A stretch of 9,488 bases of DNA from Planctomycetaceae bacterium (GTDB lineage: Bacteria; Planctomycetota; Planctomycetia; Pirellulales; UBA1268), in the NCBI GenBank assembly GCA_018694455.1, contig JABHNP010000328.1:1-9488 (forward strand), written 5' to 3'. The notes beneath the pieces are model-generated. The model was not told the DNA's origin and made no database searches. It worked only from the letters and a program-made list of their open reading frames with translations. Shown here piece by piece: positions 7,285 through 9,488 of the stretch. Numbering within the stretch: the first letter of the stretch is position 1; every line of letters starts with the position of its first letter. Made by a program: the position numbers and the translations under genes.

Positions 7285-8646
7285 ATGACGACGACAACAG
7301 CACCCGCCCCAACGTTCAATCGGCACGCACTAGAACAACTGCTTTCTGAACAACCTCTGCCCGAGTGGGCCGAGGCTCACCGGCTCTTGTGCATGGATGT
7401 ACTCGAAGAACTCTCGCTACCGGAACGCCATCAAGAGCACTGGATGAGAACAGACCTTCGTATGTTCAAGCCAAATGCCTGGGGATTGCGACTGCAACCG
7501 TCAAACGAATTGCCTGAAGGTCTTCTAGCGGCACGCTTCCCTGCTTCAAACGACTCTTCTCAAGACGTTCAAGCGATGGGGAAAACTGACTACGCAGGTC
7601 ATTTCAAGACAATAAACGGACACGTCGTTCAGAATGAACTTGATTCATCTTTAAAAGACCAAGGTGTTGTCTTCGGCACTGCAGAAGATGTCCTTGCAGA
7701 CAGCAGTGATGTTCTGAAAAAACATTGGCTGCAAATTATTGATACAAAAAAAGATTACTTTGCAGCTCTCCACGGTGCATTCCACCGTGGCAGCATGATT
7801 CTCTATGTTCCTCCGGGCGTAAAAATTGCTGAGCCAATTCATTGCCTTGCGGCAATCGATAACGGTGGCGTCGATACCTCGCATGTACTTGTCGTTCTAG
7901 GAGACGGTGCTGAAGCGACTGTTCTCACCGAAACAGCTAACTGCGGAACAACTGGATCTGACACAGGGTTTCATTGCGGTGGAACGGAGATAGTAGTCGG
8001 TGAAAATGCTTTTCTTCGCATGGTGAATGTTCAAAACTGGGATCGTGGCGTTTGGCATGTCGCACGGCAAAAAGCAGTTATTCATAAAAATGGCAAACTA
8101 CAGTGGACGCTGGCAGCACTTGGTAGCCGACTGTCTCAAGTCGCTCAAGATGTTGCTCTTGTAGGAGAAAATGCTGAGGCGCAAGTGAATGGAGTGATGT
8201 TCACCGAAGGAAAACAACAACTCGTTTACAATACACTTCAGCATCACGAAGGCCCCTCCTGCCGTAGTGACCTTTTGTATAAAGGTGCCCTCCAAGACCG
8301 AAGCCGGATCGTCTGGCGTGGAATGATCAAAGTTGATAAAGCCGCACAAAAAACTGATGGCTACCAGCGAAATGACAACCTCATGCTTTCTGCTGCAGCG
8401 CGTTCCGATTCAATACCAGGCCTTGAAATTGAAGCCGATGACGTTCGTTGCACTCATGGAGCTACAAGTGGACGAGTTGACGAAGAACAAATTTTTTATG
8501 CACAAGCACGTGGTTTGTCGGCAGATGAGGCTGCCCGACTTGTTGTCGCAGGATTCTTTCAGCAAGTTTTCGACCGTATAACAATTGCTTCTGTTCGAGA
8601 AGCATTGGCAACGGCAATCGGAAGCCGAATCCGAAGGGTTTCTTGA
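7285..8646 (+). CDS. sufD: Fe-S cluster assembly protein SufD
   Basis: SufD is the SufB paralog that pairs with SufB and SufC in the cytoplasmic scaffold and helps iron entry. The protein is 453 residues, with an N-terminal helical region and then the right-handed beta-helix core. Core segments include FAALHGAFHRGSMILYVPPG, NVQNWDRGVWH and the C-terminal GLEIEADDVRCTHGATSG followed by DEEQIFYAQARGL. His391 (codon 8455, in CTHGAT) corresponds by motif to the interface histidine of E. coli SufD (His360) that works with the SufB cysteine. The only weak point is the start: no clear Shine-Dalgarno precedes ATG 7285 and no better in-frame start exists before the conserved helices, so translation may be coupled to sufB, 35 bp upstream. 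It is adjacent to its partner genes, as usual in suf operons. Confidence 0.95.
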   Translation: MTTTTAPAPTFNRHALEQLLSEQPLPEWAEAHRLLCMDVLEELSLPERHQEHWMRTDLRMFKPNAWGLRLQPSNELPEGLLAARFPASNDSSQDVQAMGKTDYAGHFKTINGHVVQNELDSSLKDQGVVFGTAEDVLADSSDVLKKHWLQIIDTKKDYFAALHGAFHRGSMILYVPPGVKIAEPIHCLAAIDNGGVDTSHVLVVLGDGAEATVLTETANCGTTGSDTGFHCGGTEIVVGENAFLRMVNVQNWDRGVWHVARQKAVIHKNGKLQWTLAALGSRLSQVAQDVALVGENAEAQVNGVMFTEGKQQLVYNTLQHHEGPSCRSDLLYKGALQDRSRIVWRGMIKVDKAAQKTDGYQRNDNLMLSAAARSDSIPGLEIEADDVRCTHGATSGRVDEEQIFYAQARGLSADEAARLVVAGFFQQVFDRITIASVREALATAIGSRIRRVS

Positions 8647-8692
8647 TCCTTGAAAAACAGTCGCTTCTAAGTCCCTAAAGAGCTTTTCATTT

Positions 8693-9469
8693 ATGTCCCA
8701 ATTCGTTCATGTAGCAAGTACTACCGACATCCCAGACCCCGGTAAGTTACTCGTTGAGGTCGATGGAGAGATGATCGCCCTATTCCATGTTGATAAATCA
8801 TTTTATGCCATCGATGATGTTTGTACGCATGATGGTGGCCCTCTTGTAGATGGTGAACTCAAAGACTACACCATCGCCTGTCCGAGACATGGAGCAAAGT
8901 TCGATATTCGTACTGGTGCAGCTCTCTCGATGCCAGCCATCCGGCCTACTCTTGCACACGACGTAAAAGTTGAAGATGGAGCAATCTCAGTGCGTCTGCG
9001 TGAAGCTGGGTCAGGCCCCAGCGGAAACCCAAGCTCACCTACTCCACAAAGAGCAACGACCGCAAGCGTTCTCCCAACTCAGGCCGCCGACAAGCCTGAA
9101 ACTATTGCATCTCCTGATGAGAAGACTCCAACCGAAAGCCTAACGAGCACGACTCTCTCTGAGGACATTGTGCGTGAACTATTAAAACAAGTTAAGGACC
9201 CTGAATTATTCGTCAATATTATTGACCTTGGACTTATTTACAACGTTTCGTTTAGTCCGGCATCTGAAAACCCGAAACAGCATGTCTCAATTGATATGAC
9301 GATGACAAGTCCGGCTTGCCCTGCTGGCCCACAGTTAATTGCTGATACAAAACGTGCTGTTAATACGCATGAAGCAGTCGAAGATGTCGAGGTTCGTATT
9401 GTTATGGAACCACCCTGGACGCCAGACCGAATGACTGATGACGGCCGTGACCAACTAGGAATCTTTTGA
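8693..9469 (+). CDS. Rieske ferredoxin fused to a SufT (DUF59/MIP18-family) domain
   Basis: Two domains are joined in 258 residues. Residues 1-103 are a soluble Rieske-type [2Fe-2S] ferredoxin: CTHDGGPL supplies Cys44 and His46, and CPRHGAKFD supplies Cys63 and His66, the four cluster ligands. Residues about 104-155 are a Pro/Ser/Thr-rich linker. Residues about 157-258 are a SufT-type domain, with KDPELFVNIIDLGLIYNV, MTMTSPACPAG carrying conserved Cys209, and the terminal PPWTPDRMTDDGRDQLGIF stretch. SufT and MIP18 proteins take part in Fe-S protein maturation; Rieske ferredoxins carry electrons. The fusion suggests electron supply coupled to cluster assembly or delivery, which is inference. 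No signal peptide or membrane segment is seen, so it is probably cytoplasmic. A weak AAAGAG (8677-8682) lies 10 nt before the ATG. It follows sufD by 46 bp, as the last gene seen of the run. One continuous frame argues against a frameshift artefact. Confidence 0.93.
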   Translation: MSQFVHVASTTDIPDPGKLLVEVDGEMIALFHVDKSFYAIDDVCTHDGGPLVDGELKDYTIACPRHGAKFDIRTGAALSMPAIRPTLAHDVKVEDGAISVRLREAGSGPSGNPSSPTPQRATTASVLPTQAADKPETIASPDEKTPTESLTSTTLSEDIVRELLKQVKDPELFVNIIDLGLIYNVSFSPASENPKQHVSIDMTMTSPACPAGPQLIADTKRAVNTHEAVEDVEVRIVMEPPWTPDRMTDDGRDQLGIF

Positions 9470-9488
9470 GTCTTTCCCCTACTGCACT

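Overview
The window carries eight genes, all on the + strand, and looks like chromosomal DNA of a planctomycete. I read a Pirellulales-like, roughly 50% G+C organism. That placement comes from gene content and protein style: a second, shortened SecA-type ATPase, a Thr/Pro-rich exported TolC-like protein of a kind I associate with Planctomycetes, a NuoB with a GGGPYFKWGYHVVKG segment, and a SufC-SufB-SufD-Rieske/SufT block. It is a recognition-based inference, not a database result. I see no mobile element, tRNA, rRNA or CRISPR array.

Region 1 (1-2768) looks concerned with export. A SecA-like ATPase runs in from the left edge and stops early in the helical scaffold domain, so it lacks the two-helix finger and C-terminal linker of housekeeping SecA. 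About 200 bp later comes an exported protein with a signal peptide, a long low-complexity linker and an alpha-helical domain resembling outer-membrane efflux proteins of the TolC family.

Region 2 (about 2935-3990) is a DusB-family tRNA-dihydrouridine synthase with its catalytic Cys, Lys and His visible. A roughly 320-bp non-coding stretch follows. It holds an AT-rich promoter-like segment, a 10-bp perfect palindrome and a stem-loop just ahead of the next gene.

Region 3 (4312-9469) is a tight five-gene run with gaps of 35-47 bp: nuoB, sufC, sufB, sufD and a fused Rieske ferredoxin/SufT (DUF59, MIP18 family) protein. SufB, SufC and SufD together form the SUF scaffold that builds Fe-S clusters. 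SufT-type proteins help mature Fe-S proteins, and NuoB is itself an Fe-S protein (cluster N2 of complex I). The run therefore joins an Fe-S assembly machine to one of its likely clients. No cysteine desulfurase (SufS) or SufE/SufU lies inside the window; they may lie just downstream or elsewhere.

Nothing here is clearly a wholly new system. The points most worth a second look are the Rieske-SufT fusion, nuoB as lead gene of a suf operon, and the shortened SecA-like ATPase beside a TolC-like exported protein.
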